A stretch of 64,000 nucleotides of DNA, from assembly GCA_022376925.1 (NCBI GenBank), contig JAIOJX010000032.1, forward strand, positions 204,348,939-204,412,938, written 5' to 3'. Position numbers and translations under genes: made by a program. The notes below the pieces were generated by a model that ran no database searches, was not told where the DNA came from, and was given only the letters and a program-made list of their open reading frames with translations. Positions 34,488-45,529 of the stretch are shown piece by piece. Numbering within the stretch: the stretch's first letter is position 1; each line of letters opens with the position of its first letter. Source of the DNA: Tragulus kanchil. Its lineage: Eukaryota; Chordata; Mammalia; Artiodactyla; Tragulidae.

Positions 34488-35010
34488 CTGCTTCATCCAT
34501 GCATTTATTCTTTCACTCATTCACTCAACAACTATTTATTAAGTTCCTACTGGGAACACTCTTTGCTATTGCATGAGGGACTGAGAAGTCAAAGGTGAGC
34601 AAAACCTTTGCTAAGTTCCACCATCATTAGAAGCTCATGGTCTGGGAATGGAGACAAATGTAAGCCAAATAACCACACTGATACATATGAAATTTCAGTC
34701 TATTAATGGCTATGAAGGAGGTGCATGTGGTGTTATGAAACCATGGGATAGTGGGGTCTGATCTGGCTGGGCAATCAGGCAAAACTTCCCTAAACTGACA
34801 TTTGGAGGAAAGGTAGAAGTTAACTAGATGAAGGCAGAGTACAAGATGAAGAGTGGTCAGTTGAGACTGAACAGAATGAATAAGATTCCAAATTTGGAGG
34901 GAACACAGAGAAGTGGGGAAAGGAACAGAGGAGAGTATGGAGGAGATGGGGCTGGTGTGAGACGGACAGAGGACGTAAGGTGTCCAGGGCCCCATCAGAG
35001 ATGTGAGTCT
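34488..35010 (-). mobile_element. L2 LINE, antisense (second copy)
   Basis: Duplicate of 33390-33910 through pair 13. The right part is repeated a third time at 35792-36090 through pair 14. Confidence 0.6.
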
Positions 35011-36838
35011 TCACCTTATCAGTCACCTGGAGTGACTCTCACACTCCAGTCATGCCCTGTGTTGGAGGACAATTAAGATTTGATGTGAATAATGTCGACT
35101 TCATCCAGAGAAGATGCACCAGTAGGGATGGGCGGGACCTGGTACTGACGGGACAACCTAATTTCACTGCTCCAACCACAGAGCGATGAGCAGCCAGTCT
35201 CCACAGCTGACTGAGCACTGCATGTAGCAAGATGGTTTGGAAAGTTTAGTGTCAGTATCTTAAAATGGCTCAAGATGGGGAAATTAAATATGTTACTTTT
35301 CACTTTTCAAACTTGGATGTTTCTCTAGAGAAAACTGAAGAGGGAAATTTCAGAGATGTTGCTGGGCTTCCCAACTCCGGTATTTATACTATATATTTGC
35401 TGGTTTTTAAAAATTTAAATCTATTGATATACGGTTTGGGCCAACATAGAAGTTTTATTCATCTCTCTTTACTCCTTTCTTCTTTGTAGTCAATGCACAT
35501 AAAAAAAAAAACAACATAAAAAATTGATCAAATATTCATTAATGCTTACTGTGTATGTTAACAGGAGTGCTGTTTCCTAATTGACTGTAGTTTTCAAAAA
35601 TCATTTCACTTTTTATGAAAGCACATTTATTTGTAAAGGAAGATGCATATCCTTATAAGAAATGGAAAACCACTACACTTCTTGGAATAAATATATATGG
35701 ATTAAATAAGTTTTACTTGAGTATCATCTAAAATCATCCTACATTTCAGGCAGGTGCTTTTATGGAATAAATATAAGGTTAAATAATTATGATGAAGGAG
35801 GTGCATGTGGTGTTATGAAACCATGGGATAGTGGGGTCTGATCTGGCTGGGCAATCAGGCAAAACTTCCCTAAACTGACATTTGGAGGAAAGGTAGAAGT
35901 TAACTAGATGAAGGCAGAGTACAAGATGAAGAGTGGTCAGTTGAGACTGAACAGAATGAATAAGATTCCAAATTTGGAGGGAACACAGAGAAGTGGGGAA
36001 AGGAACAGAGGAGAGTATGGAGGAGATGGGGCTGGTGTGAGACGGACAGAGGACGTAAGGTGTCCAGGGCCCCATCAGAGATGTGAGTCTTCACCTTATC
36101 AGTCACCTGGAGTGACTCTCACACTCCAGTCATGCCCTGTGTTGGAGGACAATTAAGATTTGATGTGAATAATGTCGACTTCATCCAGAGAAGATGCACC
36201 AGTAGGGATGGGCGGGACCTGGTACTGACGGGACAACCTAATTTCACTGCTCCAACCACAGAGCGATGAGCAGCCAGTCTCCACAGCTGACTGAGCACTG
36301 CATGTAGCAAGATGGTTTGGAAAGTTTAGTGTCAGTATCTTAAAATGGCTCAAGATGGGGAAATTAAATATGTTACTTTTCACTTTTCAAACTTGGATGT
36401 TTCTCTAGAGAAAACTGAAGAGGGAAATTTCAGAGATGTTGCTGGGCTTCCCAACTCCGGTATTTATACTATATATTTGCTGGTTTTTAAAAATTTAAAT
36501 CTATTGATATACGGTTTGGGCCAACATAGAAGTTTTATTCATCTCTCTTTACTCCTTTCTTCTTTGTAGTCAATGCACATAAAAAAAAAAACAACATAAA
36601 AAATTGATCAAATATTCATTAATGCTTACTGTGTATGTTAACAGGAGTGCTGTTTCCTAATTGACTGTAGTTTTCAAAAATCATTTCACTTTTTATGAAA
36701 GCACATTTATTTGTAAAGGAAGATGCATATCCTTATAAGAAATGGAAAACCACTACACTTCTTGGAATAAATATATATGGATTAAATAAGTTTTACTTGA
36801 GTATCATCTAAAATCATCCTACATTTCAGGCAGGTGCT
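34712..36838 (+). repeat. Direct duplication pair 14 (34712-35758 and 35792-36838)
   Basis: 1047 bases repeated at offset 1080 with no difference noticed by eye. The 33-base spacer 35759-35791 ('ggaataaatataagg', 'taaataatta') is an altered echo of sequence about 80 bases upstream ('ggaataaatatatatggatt'). Confidence 0.97.
35011..35758. other. AT-rich noncoding sequence, unassigned
   Basis: No exon or named repeat recognised. A-runs and 'tatatatgg' tracts are present. It is repeated at 36091-36838. Confidence 0.5.
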
Positions 36839-37149
36839 GTGGTGATCGAGTGGAACTTCGAAAAATGGGTAGAATTTCAAAAAACTAAGGTGGCGTAATA
36901 ACGGGAGGCATCTAGCATCATTTAGATCAGATTCACCTTGTGCTAATTAAGTCAGAAATGAAAGGCAATCTTATTCAACAGGAGGATTTCTGGGTCTCAC
37001 AGACTTGCTCAAGAGATGATAGCTGGATTCTAGGCAAAGGAAACAGCACATGAGCAAAGGCTTAGTGAAAGGAAAGTTTGAGATTTCAAGGACACCAGTA
37101 CACAGGCTTTGGTTCCCAGAGATGAGGGTCTCTTAGAATAATGCTTGTT
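36839..37149. other. Noncoding sequence with L2-like antisense fragment
   Basis: 'ggcaaaggaaacagcacat' followed by 'gagcaaaggc' (37033-37061) resembles antisense L2. The rest is unassigned. Confidence 0.4.
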
Positions 37150-37266
37150 TTGGAGGGGGCACCACAAGGCTTGTGGGATCTTAGTTCCCTGGCCAGGGAA
37201 TGAACCCGCGACATTGGCAGTTAAAGTGCCACGTCCTAACCACTGGGCCACTGAGGAATTCCCCAG
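37150..37266 (-). mobile_element. CHR-2-type SINE, short
   Basis: Antisense head: 'gtgggatcttagttccctgg', 'aaccactgggccactgagg' and 'aattccc'. Confidence 0.8.
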
Positions 37267-37269
37267 GGG

Positions 37270-37487
37270 CAGGGTTTCTCAACCTTGGCTCTAATGACAC
37301 CTGGGACTGGATAATTCTTTGCTTTGATCTCTGTCCTGGGCATTGTAGACTGTTTAACAGCATTGCTGGCCTCTACTCACTAGATGCCAGTAACCCTTGT
37401 CTCCCAAGTTGTAACAAACAGAAATGTCTCCAGACATTGCCCGATATCCCCTCAAGGGACAAAATCACCCTCAGCTGAGCACTACTG
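37270..37487 (+). mobile_element. MER20 (hAT-Charlie nonautonomous DNA transposon)
   Basis: End-to-end match by eye: it starts 'cagggtttctcaacc', runs through 'actggataattctttg', 'cctctactcactagatgcc' and 'atgtctccagacattgcc', and ends 'gagcactactg'. A second, antisense MER20 is at 58351-58567. Confidence 0.88.
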
Positions 37488-37778
37488 AGTTGGAGAAATA
37501 GTTCAAATTTCTTGTTTCGGTTGTTCGCCTCTCTTGGCTCTTGTGATATACAGACTAAGGTAAGTGGCCCTTAATACTGCCGTGCATAGTGGCTTAACAA
37601 AATAAACTCTTACCCACTTTCAATTAAAAGAAACCTAGAGGCAGAGTTTCCAGAGTTTGTATCATCACATTTCTTCAATACTACCAGGAACCTGGAATCT
37701 CCCTTCCTGCTTTGCATACGTGCCTATCTCATTGTCCTAAAATGGCTGCATCGCCCCCTACATTGCACCTCCCTTCTA
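37488..37778. other. Noncoding sequence, unassigned
   Basis: No recognised element. 'tatacagactaagg' and surroundings look like unique sequence. Confidence 0.45.
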
Positions 37779-37791
37779 GAAAGGAGAAAGC

Positions 37792-38007
37792 ATGCTGTGA
37801 AAGTGTTAGTGCTCAGTCATGTGCGACTCTTTGTGACCCCAAGGACTGCAGTCTTCCAGGCTTCTCTGTCTATGGGATTTTCCAGTCGAGAATACCAGAG
37901 CGGGTTGTCATTTCCTTCTCCAGGGGATCTTCCCGATCCAAGGATCAAACCCAGGTCTCCTGCTTTGCAGGCAGATTCTTTACCGTCTTAGCTACCAGGG
38001 AAGCCCA
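37792..38007 (-). mobile_element. Bov-tA-type SINE with target-site duplication
   Basis: Complete antisense element. The 13-base target-site duplication agaaaggagaaag lies at 37779-37791 and 38008-38020. Confidence 0.93.
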
Positions 38008-38020
38008 AGAAAGGAGAAAG

Positions 38021-38422
38021 GCATGTGCCAACTGAGATGGCCCCATGTTTCCCATCAGAGCTTTCCTGTAAACTCTGCCCAACAATTTCTGCCATTAATT
38101 CATTGGTCTCCATCAGATAGCATCCCTAGCTGCAAGAAAGTCTGGGAAATGTAGTCTTTTTAGCTGGACACACTGCCATCCTAAACAAAATGAAGGTTCT
38201 GCAATAAGGAAAAAGGGGAGAATGGCCTTGAAAGGTCAATCCACAGTCTCTGTTCCTGCTCCTAACCTTGGCTGCTCATCAGGGCTCTTCCAGAAGGAGT
38301 CACAGACTTCCTAAGCATCAGCGAAATTGGTCTCTGTAAATTTCTGCTCCAAGAGCAGGTCCTTTAGTTTTGCCTGCTGGTAGATTCTTTAAACCAGGAT
38401 CAACTGGTTTAAGTTGAAAAAC
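38021..38422. other. Noncoding sequence, unassigned
   Basis: No recognised repeat, exon or RNA gene. Confidence 0.45.
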
Positions 38423-38432
38423 AAGATTTTCA

Positions 38433-38636
38433 GGAGGGAGGAACTTCTCTGGCAGTCCAGTGGTTAAGACTTAGCCTTCCAGTACCAGGGGTGAGTGTCC
38501 CTGATAGGGATCTAAGATCCCAGATGCCTCACAGCCAAACCAAAACCAAAAAAACAAGACATAAAACAGAACCGATACAGTAACAAATTCAATAAAGACT
38601 TTAAAAATAGTCCGCATCAAAAAATATTTCAAAAGA
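38433..38636 (+). mobile_element. CHR-2-type SINE with target-site duplication
   Basis: Same structure as 6832-7030. The target-site duplication aagattttca is at 38423-38432 and 38637-38646. Confidence 0.9.
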
Positions 38637-38646
38637 AAGATTTTCA

Positions 38647-39922
38647 AGGGGAATGTGTCTTTATTCCTTCCCAGCCCCCAGTCCCCTGGCACCCACACAA
38701 GGCCAGTGTAGTATCTGGTCATCCACATGGCAAGAATTCCATTCCACACACACTGCTGCCAAGTCTAAAATGGGCCACTGGGCATCGTTCCTTTGGACCA
38801 GGAACCTTAAGGGCCTCTTAAAATGCCAATCCCCTGTGACAGATAAAGATGATTTAGTCTGTCCCGTCTCACTGTTGGTCTTAGTTCACAGAGCCTTAAT
38901 TTTCCTCCTTGGAATTCCTGGGCGGCTTGGGAGCACTGACTCTGGTGAGGAAGAGGAGACCAAGGCAGCACAGCAAGACGGCCTGTCTGTCCTGAAGAGA
39001 AGTGTGGTGCCCAGTTGGCTCAGTTCCTTCCCGTGAAGCTGCACCGGCAGCTGGGTCATTGTCTGGAGGCACGAATAAACACTGCTGAGAAGCTCGGGTC
39101 CGGCAGAGGGCAACCCTGTGACCTCTGAGTTGACTTGGCCTCTCTTTCTCTCCCCACCCACGCTTCTCAGCTTGAAGATGAAAATTCTGACTTTCCCGTA
39201 ATTTGTTTTGACACTAACTCAGGGAAGAACTCTTCACGTTAGAGATCAACACTGTAGACAGAAGGCAGGGAAAACAAACAGTCCCCAGGAACCCTCCGTC
39301 AAACGGACAGATAACGATGTGCCCGGGTCTTGCTGCACAGAGCCTTCCTCTTGGCTGGGCGTCCCAAGAAGACATGGTCAACACAAATCAGAGTGACAAA
39401 CTGGCAGACCTCTGCAGGGACACCCTTAGACCCAGCCAGAAGAGGCTCCTGCTCTGGATTTCCCACATTACAGGGACTCCCCTGCTAACCCCCCTTTCAT
39501 GGGGCCAGGAGTCCTGAGGACCAAGAGCCTGTGCGTACCCAGAGCCTTCTGTCCCTTTAGACCAGCATGTTGGAATCCCCTGCCAGTGTTCCTGAGCTGA
39601 CTTCCAGAAGCTATAGCCTTCTTTCCTGGATCACTCCTCACCAGAGTAGATCACACACTGGCAGGTGCATTTCTGGACCTGAGGAGGTGGCCCACGAATG
39701 GCTGCTGAAGGGAGGGGTGTGGATGGACCGGTCTTGTAGGCTGGTATATCCACCAACATCCACATGAGGTCGCTGTGGAGCAGCTGGAGGAGAGATCAGA
39801 GGCGTCTAGAGGCAGTTTCCGTGATATCTTGTGCTAATACAAAATTCTGAAGCGTCTAAGGACTCGAAATTCAAACCCGACCTTCCAGGTTGTGATGAAG
39901 ATATATTTGTCAAGGCAAGAGA
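38647..39922. other. Noncoding sequence, unassigned (about 1.3 kb)
   Basis: The longest stretch here without a recognised repeat. The frames at 38653-39036 and 38886-39161 overlap on opposite strands and match nothing known. It may hold unique or conserved noncoding sequence, but nothing specific was seen. Confidence 0.45.
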
Positions 39923-39936
39923 AAAGAGCAGATTTT

Positions 39937-40200
39937 TTAAAAACAAATTGTTTTAATTTATTTTTGGCTCTGTTGGGTCTTTGTTGCTGCAAAGGCTTCT
40001 TTGTGGTTGCAGCACGCGCGCTTCTCATTGTGGTAGCTTCTCTTGTTGTGTTCCCAGGATCTAGAGCACAGGCTCAACAGTGGTTGCACACAGACCTAGT
40101 GGCTCTGCAGCATGTGGGACCTTCCGGGAGCAGGGATCGAACCCATGTCTCCTGCATTGGCAGGTAGAGTCTTTACCACTGAGCCACCAGGGCAGCCCCC
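39937..40200 (-). mobile_element. CHR-type SINE with target-site duplication
   Basis: Antisense element: 'ggtctttgttgctgc', 'gagcagggatcgaaccc' and 'gccaccagggcagccc'. A perfect 14-base target-site duplication aaagagcagatttt lies at 39923-39936 and 40201-40214. Confidence 0.93.
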
Positions 40201-40214
40201 AAAGAGCAGATTTT

Positions 40215-40586
40215 ATCTAACATGGTTAACATATTTTATGAGCTTGAGATGTGTAAATATTTAGACAGATGGTATGTGGCCTCTGTTTGTACTGTTGCTA
40301 TAGGCCCTGCAAATGTCAGAGGCAAACCTCCTCCATACATGTTTTGTTTGGTGTGCAGAGGGTTTTAAAAATTGGAGAGTTTATGTAGAAATTCTGATTT
40401 GGGCTTTTCTTTAAAAATTGGAAGCTGTGGCCACACTTATCCTGAATTCTATGGCAGCACAGAAGAGAACCGAGGGGCAGCTGTCCGCTTTGGGCAGGTA
40501 AGCACCCCCTTCTCAGTCTGCCACACTCCCCGGGACCCCCACTTGTCCTGCGTCCAGTGAGTTTCCTGCATTTATAGTGCCTACCT
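40215..40586. other. Noncoding sequence, unassigned
   Basis: No recognised repeat. 'acccccacttgtcc' at 40534 recurs just before copy two of pair 15, so the duplicated block may begin slightly earlier than stated, with losses. Confidence 0.45.
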
Positions 40587-42758
40587 GGGCCCTGAAGGCT
40601 TTTGTGGGTCACTGGTCTACCAGCTTGAGGGACTGTCCCTGTCATGGGTAGGAGGCTGAGACAGAGCCTGGATGGGGGACACCCGCGATCGAGGCACTGG
40701 CAGTTCAGACCTTCTGTAGCTGCCCCTCCAGTTTCCCTGTGTGGTGAAGTCAGCTTCGGCACTCCCCCTAGCCTTCCGCAGCCTCTGTCAGACTGATCAG
40801 AAAGGAGAAGTGGAGCCACCCAGGGTCATTAGAAAGTAGAGAATGAAAGGGGAAGAGAACTCCTTGCTGAGAGATAGGAGTACACACGTGAGCCCTGCAT
40901 TTCTGGTTTGGGTTCTGAGTGTCATTAGGAAGATGTCCGGCACTGGTCATGTGCCTTCTGTAGGGGTTTCTGGGGGGAAATCACAGAGCTAGAGCAGGGG
41001 TGGGGAAAACATCTGATTGGAGGGCGGCCCATGAGAGGCCTGGTCCAGGCAGGGCTAGCTGGAAAGTTCTGCTTCCTACAACTGAAAAGGAAAATCAGAC
41101 TCTAGTCAGCGCAGGCCACATCTCAAGGGGCCACTGGCTTCGTGACTTTGCCTGTTGACACAGGTGTGGGAAGGAGCCCCCAGAGCATCAGAAACCAGCC
41201 ATGAAGGAAACTGATGAGAGCTCCCCCTGGCTGTGGCCTCTCCTCGTACACCCCAGGCTATACCGAGCCCCAGCATGGGAAGGGGAGTCTCCTTTACTAA
41301 GTTCTGTTGGGAGACCAAGGTTAAGATGCAGGATTCTGCACTGGAAGCAATGCTGATCCTTGGAGAAGGTCTTCCGGCCTGTCTCCAATAGGCTCTGAGC
41401 CCACTTCCCACACCCTGGGTATCCGCTCACATTGGCTTTGGGGGTGAGGGCCTGATGGAGGCAATGTGTCTCCAGAGGTCCTTGGGCTGGACTCCTCCCA
41501 TAGTTAGGCCTCACGGAGGTCAGGTGACCGCAGGCTAGGACACAGCATCTCCAGGCCTCTACAGAGTTTAGTAGTCACATGAGCTCAGTCCTGGCCTAGT
41601 CCCTACGGGTAGAAGAGACCTCGGCAGGGGTGGTCGCTGAAACTTTGCCCCACTGGCAGCCAGGGGGACCCCCACTTGTCCCCTGATTCCTTTTGGGGCC
41701 CTGAAGGCTTTTGTGGGTCACTGGTCTACCAGCTTGAGGGACTGTCCCTGTCATGGGTAGGAGGCTGAGACAGAGCCTGGATGGGGGACACCCGCGATCG
41801 AGGCACTGGCAGTTCAGACCTTCTGTAGCTGCCCCTCCAGTTTCCCTGTGTGGTGAAGTCAGCTTCGGCACTCCCCCTAGCCTTCCGCAGCCTCTGTCAG
41901 ACTGATCAGAAAGGAGAAGTGGAGCCACCCAGGGTCATTAGAAAGTAGAGAATGAAAGGGGAAGAGAACTCCTTGCTGAGAGATAGGAGTACACACGTGA
42001 GCCCTGCATTTCTGGTTTGGGTTCTGAGTGTCATTAGGAAGATGTCCGGCACTGGTCATGTGCCTTCTGTAGGGGTTTCTGGGGGGAAATCACAGAGCTA
42101 GAGCAGGGGTGGGGAAAACATCTGATTGGAGGGCGGCCCATGAGAGGCCTGGTCCAGGCAGGGCTAGCTGGAAAGTTCTGCTTCCTACAACTGAAAAGGA
42201 AAATCAGACTCTAGTCAGCGCAGGCCACATCTCAAGGGGCCACTGGCTTCGTGACTTTGCCTGTTGACACAGGTGTGGGAAGGAGCCCCCAGAGCATCAG
42301 AAACCAGCCATGAAGGAAACTGATGAGAGCTCCCCCTGGCTGTGGCCTCTCCTCGTACACCCCAGGCTATACCGAGCCCCAGCATGGGAAGGGGAGTCTC
42401 CTTTACTAAGTTCTGTTGGGAGACCAAGGTTAAGATGCAGGATTCTGCACTGGAAGCAATGCTGATCCTTGGAGAAGGTCTTCCGGCCTGTCTCCAATAG
42501 GCTCTGAGCCCACTTCCCACACCCTGGGTATCCGCTCACATTGGCTTTGGGGGTGAGGGCCTGATGGAGGCAATGTGTCTCCAGAGGTCCTTGGGCTGGA
42601 CTCCTCCCATAGTTAGGCCTCACGGAGGTCAGGTGACCGCAGGCTAGGACACAGCATCTCCAGGCCTCTACAGAGTTTAGTAGTCACATGAGCTCAGTCC
42701 TGGCCTAGTCCCTACGGGTAGAAGAGACCTCGGCAGGGGTGGTCGCTGAAACTTTGCC
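40587..42758 (+). repeat. Direct duplication pair 15 (40587-41649 and 41696-42758)
   Basis: 1063 bases repeated at offset 1109. The 46-base spacer contains 'actggcagccagggggac', similar to the true continuation 'gagctggcagcaggcagg', and then 'acccccacttgtcc', similar to the natural left flank. It thus looks like two noisy read ends meeting. Confidence 0.97.
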
Positions 42759-44517
42759 AACCAGAGCTGGCAGCAGGCAGGCTGAGGAGGTGCTGCCCAG
42801 GGGAGCAGGTTTGCTCCCCTCCCACCCCCCAAGATGGCCACCAGCAGGGATGGGTACAGACAATGGCCATGGCTCTGAAGGAGTGAGGGGCGAGTTGGGA
42901 AGGCAGCTAAGGGGCTGCATCCAACACCTTCCATGCCAGTCCCTGTCACTTTGGACCCAGCCAGCTCAGCAGGGGCCTTGGGTGTGTACAGGCCCTGCCA
43001 TGGCTCTTGGGCAGTGGTGTGGGTTAGGCCAGAGGGGTCTGGGCCCGGGGATTTATGAGGAGCAGGTGGACATCCAGGCAGGGGCACCGGAGCACGCTGG
43101 TTTCCGCTCTGCCCCAACTCATCGATCTGAAGCCCTGAAGATAATCCTATGTCATCCACGTGACTGCTGCCCTCAGACTGTGGGGCCGTGTGGAGACAGC
43201 CAGGTTGTGGGTGCTTTATCACAGCTTCTCCGGGGAGGTGGCGTCCTCAGCAGGACCCTAGTGCCTGTGTCTCTGAACCACCTGTCGCCCCAGAAGAGCG
43301 TGAGGAAAGCCCCACCTTCACATGAGCTGCTCTGGTGTTAGCAGAGCTCCTGGCGTGGGGCCAGGCCTGCAGCAGTCCCCAAGGCTGGCCATCTGGGGGG
43401 TGCTGAGCCATCCTCTAGTGAGCGGAGAGTACCTGGAAACCATCCCAGCTATACCGAGCCCCAGCATGGGAAGGGGAGTCTCCTTTACTAAGTTCTGTTG
43501 GGAGACCAAGGTTAAGATGCAGGATTCTGCACTGGAAGCAATGCTGATCCTTGGAGAAGGTCTTCCGGCCTGTCTCCAATAGGCTCTGAGCCCACTTCCC
43601 ACACCCTGGGTATCCGCTCACATTGGCTTTGGGGGTGAGGGCCTGATGGAGGCAATGTGTCTCCAGAGGTCCTTGGGCTGGACTCCTCCCATAGTTAGGC
43701 CTCACGGAGGTCAGGTGACCGCAGGCTAGGACACAGCATCTCCAGGCCTCTACAGAGTTTAGTAGTCACATGAGCTCAGTCCTGGCCTAGTCCCTACGGG
43801 TAGAAGAGACCTCGGCAGGGGTGGTCGCTGAAACTTTGCCAACCAGAGCTGGCAGCAGGCAGGCTGAGGAGGTGCTGCCCAGGGGAGCAGGTTTGCTCCC
43901 CTCCCACCCCCCAAGATGGCCACCAGCAGGGATGGGTACAGACAATGGCCATGGCTCTGAAGGAGTGAGGGGCGAGTTGGGAAGGCAGCTAAGGGGCTGC
44001 ATCCAACACCTTCCATGCCAGTCCCTGTCACTTTGGACCCAGCCAGCTCAGCAGGGGCCTTGGGTGTGTACAGGCCCTGCCATGGCTCTTGGGCAGTGGT
44101 GTGGGTTAGGCCAGAGGGGTCTGGGCCCGGGGATTTATGAGGAGCAGGTGGACATCCAGGCAGGGGCACCGGAGCACGCTGGTTTCCGCTCTGCCCCAAC
44201 TCATCGATCTGAAGCCCTGAAGATAATCCTATGTCATCCACGTGACTGCTGCCCTCAGACTGTGGGGCCGTGTGGAGACAGCCAGGTTGTGGGTGCTTTA
44301 TCACAGCTTCTCCGGGGAGGTGGCGTCCTCAGCAGGACCCTAGTGCCTGTGTCTCTGAACCACCTGTCGCCCCAGAAGAGCGTGAGGAAAGCCCCACCTT
44401 CACATGAGCTGCTCTGGTGTTAGCAGAGCTCCTGGCGTGGGGCCAGGCCTGCAGCAGTCCCCAAGGCTGGCCATCTGGGGGGTGCTGAGCCATCCTCTAG
44501 TGAGCGGAGAGTACCTG
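42366..44517 (+). repeat. Direct duplication pair 16 (42366-43435 and 43448-44517)
   Basis: 1070 bases repeated at offset 1082. The 12-base spacer 'gaaaccatccca' resembles the sequence after copy two ('cctagaacagccatccca') with bases lost. Bases 42366-42758 are present three times (41257, 42366 and 43448). Confidence 0.97.
42677..43341. other. GC-rich unassigned block with open frames on both strands
   Basis: A 200-codon frame on plus (42739-43341) and a 181-codon frame on minus (42677-43222) overlap almost fully. Openness on both strands with no recognised product points to base composition, not coding. It recurs at 43759-44423 through pair 16. Confidence 0.5.
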
Positions 44518-44851
44518 CCTAGAACAGCCATCCCACTCCATGGCACCTGGCACTGGTTCTTCTCTCATCTAGAGGGTGACCCCAGAAACGTCTAGAGTTG
44601 ACAGTCTAGAATGTAGGATCCAATGACAAATGGAAAGTGGGAGGATACAGTGAGGTGATTTGGGGAGGAAAATGAAGAAGATGCCTAGAACGAGAATTGA
44701 AGATTCTTTGAGAAAACCTAGCTTCCCAAGGAGATTAACAAGCTGTGGAAAAGAGCAATATGAGCAGAGTCTCCAAACATTAAGGGCTCCTGAGCCCAAG
44801 AATTCAAACCGACTTCAATCCCATGGAACCTGAGGCTTCTAGCCCTTGCCA
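44518..44851. other. Region just downstream of BATF, unassigned
   Basis: No repeat recognised. It lies immediately past the inferred BATF cleavage site. Confidence 0.5.
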
Positions 44852-45198
44852 GATTGGTTTCTTTTAAGACATTTATTTAGAAAAATAACCCTTCCCCACC
44901 CTCCTCCCTCTGTGACCCAGGACTTGGGCGGCGATCTTGATCTGGCTCTGGGTCGGGCCTCCTACCCACTTCTAGGTCCAGCCCATGCTGCCTGGCCAGC
45001 GGCCAGGCCGTGGGAGGCCACGTGACTTCCAGCGGCAGCATCCTGTGCTGATCCTGGTCCCGGGCTTCCGCGCCTGGATCTCCGGGTGGAGACAGGGTGC
45101 TGAGGGAAGAGGGCTGCCCGGCTGCAGTCTGTGTGCCCCTCCCGAGGCCCGGGAGCAGCTGGAGGTGGAGGCTCTGCTCTCCTCTGGCTCTTGGGGAG
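44852..45198 (-). other. BATF: BATF 3' untranslated region (inferred)
   Basis: Runs from the BATF stop codon to about 20-25 bases past an AATAAA signal. The right half is GC-rich and the left end is T/A-rich on the plus strand. The exact cleavage site is an estimate. Confidence 0.75.
44872..44877 (-). terminator. BATF: Polyadenylation signal AATAAA for BATF
   Basis: Canonical AATAAA on the minus strand (tttatt on plus), about 325 bases past the stop codon. It is the first canonical AATAAA signal noticed downstream. Confidence 0.8.
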
Positions 45199-45408
45199 TC
45201 AGGGCTGGAAGCGCGGGGAGCTGACGTGAGGCTGGTGAAAGGCATGGGCGCTGTACACCACCTCCGGGGGCGAGGGCGCGCTGGGGGCCAGCACGGAGCA
45301 CAGGGGCTCGTGGCTGGTCAGCACCGATGTGAAGTACTTCATCTCCTCCGTGAGCTGCTTGATCTCCTTCCGTAGAGCCGCATTCTGTTTCTCCAAGTCT
45401 TCGCTCTC
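45199..45408 (-). CDS. BATF: BATF, terminal coding exon (exon 3; residues about 57-125)
   Basis: BATF is a nuclear basic leucine-zipper factor of the AP-1 family that pairs with JUN proteins and cooperates with IRF4/IRF8 in lymphoid gene regulation. The minus-strand frame reads ESEDLEKQNAALRKE, continues to EPLCSVLA and PSPPEVVYSAHAFHQPHVSS, and ends RFQP then TGA. This is the known C-terminal half of BATF: zipper leucines at 61, 68 and 75, with K63 and E77 (implicated in IRF cooperation) conserved, then the short tail. The exon starts at 45408, directly after a pyrimidine-rich acceptor ending 'cgctcacag', in phase 0, as expected for the human exon boundary before E57. Compared with human BATF from memory, it differs at about four sites (L79M, N87T, A98P, T100A). 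The basic region and N-terminus are in exons 1-2, not found here. The frame is intact and no duplication junction touches it. Confidence 0.96.
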   Translation of the reverse strand, partial: ESEDLEKQNAALRKEIKQLTEEMKYFTSVLTSHEPLCSVLAPSAPSPPEVVYSAHAFHQPHVSSPRFQP

Positions 45409-45529
45409 CTGTGAGCGGAAAGGACCAACATTGCAGGTTAATAACAACACATGGGAAGGCTGGAGGCTGAGGGAAGCAGCAGGAGTTTGCCATGAGCAGA
45501 GTCATAGAGAAGGACATCGGTGACTTTTT

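Larger units (their letters stand above)
32832..35010 (+). repeat. Direct duplication pair 13 (32832-33910 and 33930-35010)
   Basis: About 1079 bases repeated at offset 1098-1100; copy one lacks 'aa' in 'gacgtaagg'. The 19-base spacer 'ttaatcagacttcacaagt' resembles the sequence after copy two ('tcaccttatcagtcacctgg') with bases lost. It overlaps pairs 12 and 14. Confidence 0.97.

Noticed and set aside
42677..43341. Overlapping 200-codon (plus) and 181-codon (minus) open frames, repeated at 43759-44423
   Set aside because: Both strands are open over the same GC-rich DNA, neither product is recognisable, and there is no splice or promoter context. Composition is the likely cause.
1..44850. 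FLVCR2, the expected neighbour downstream of BATF
   Set aside because: No long transporter-like first exon is visible on the minus strand. It is likely outside the window.
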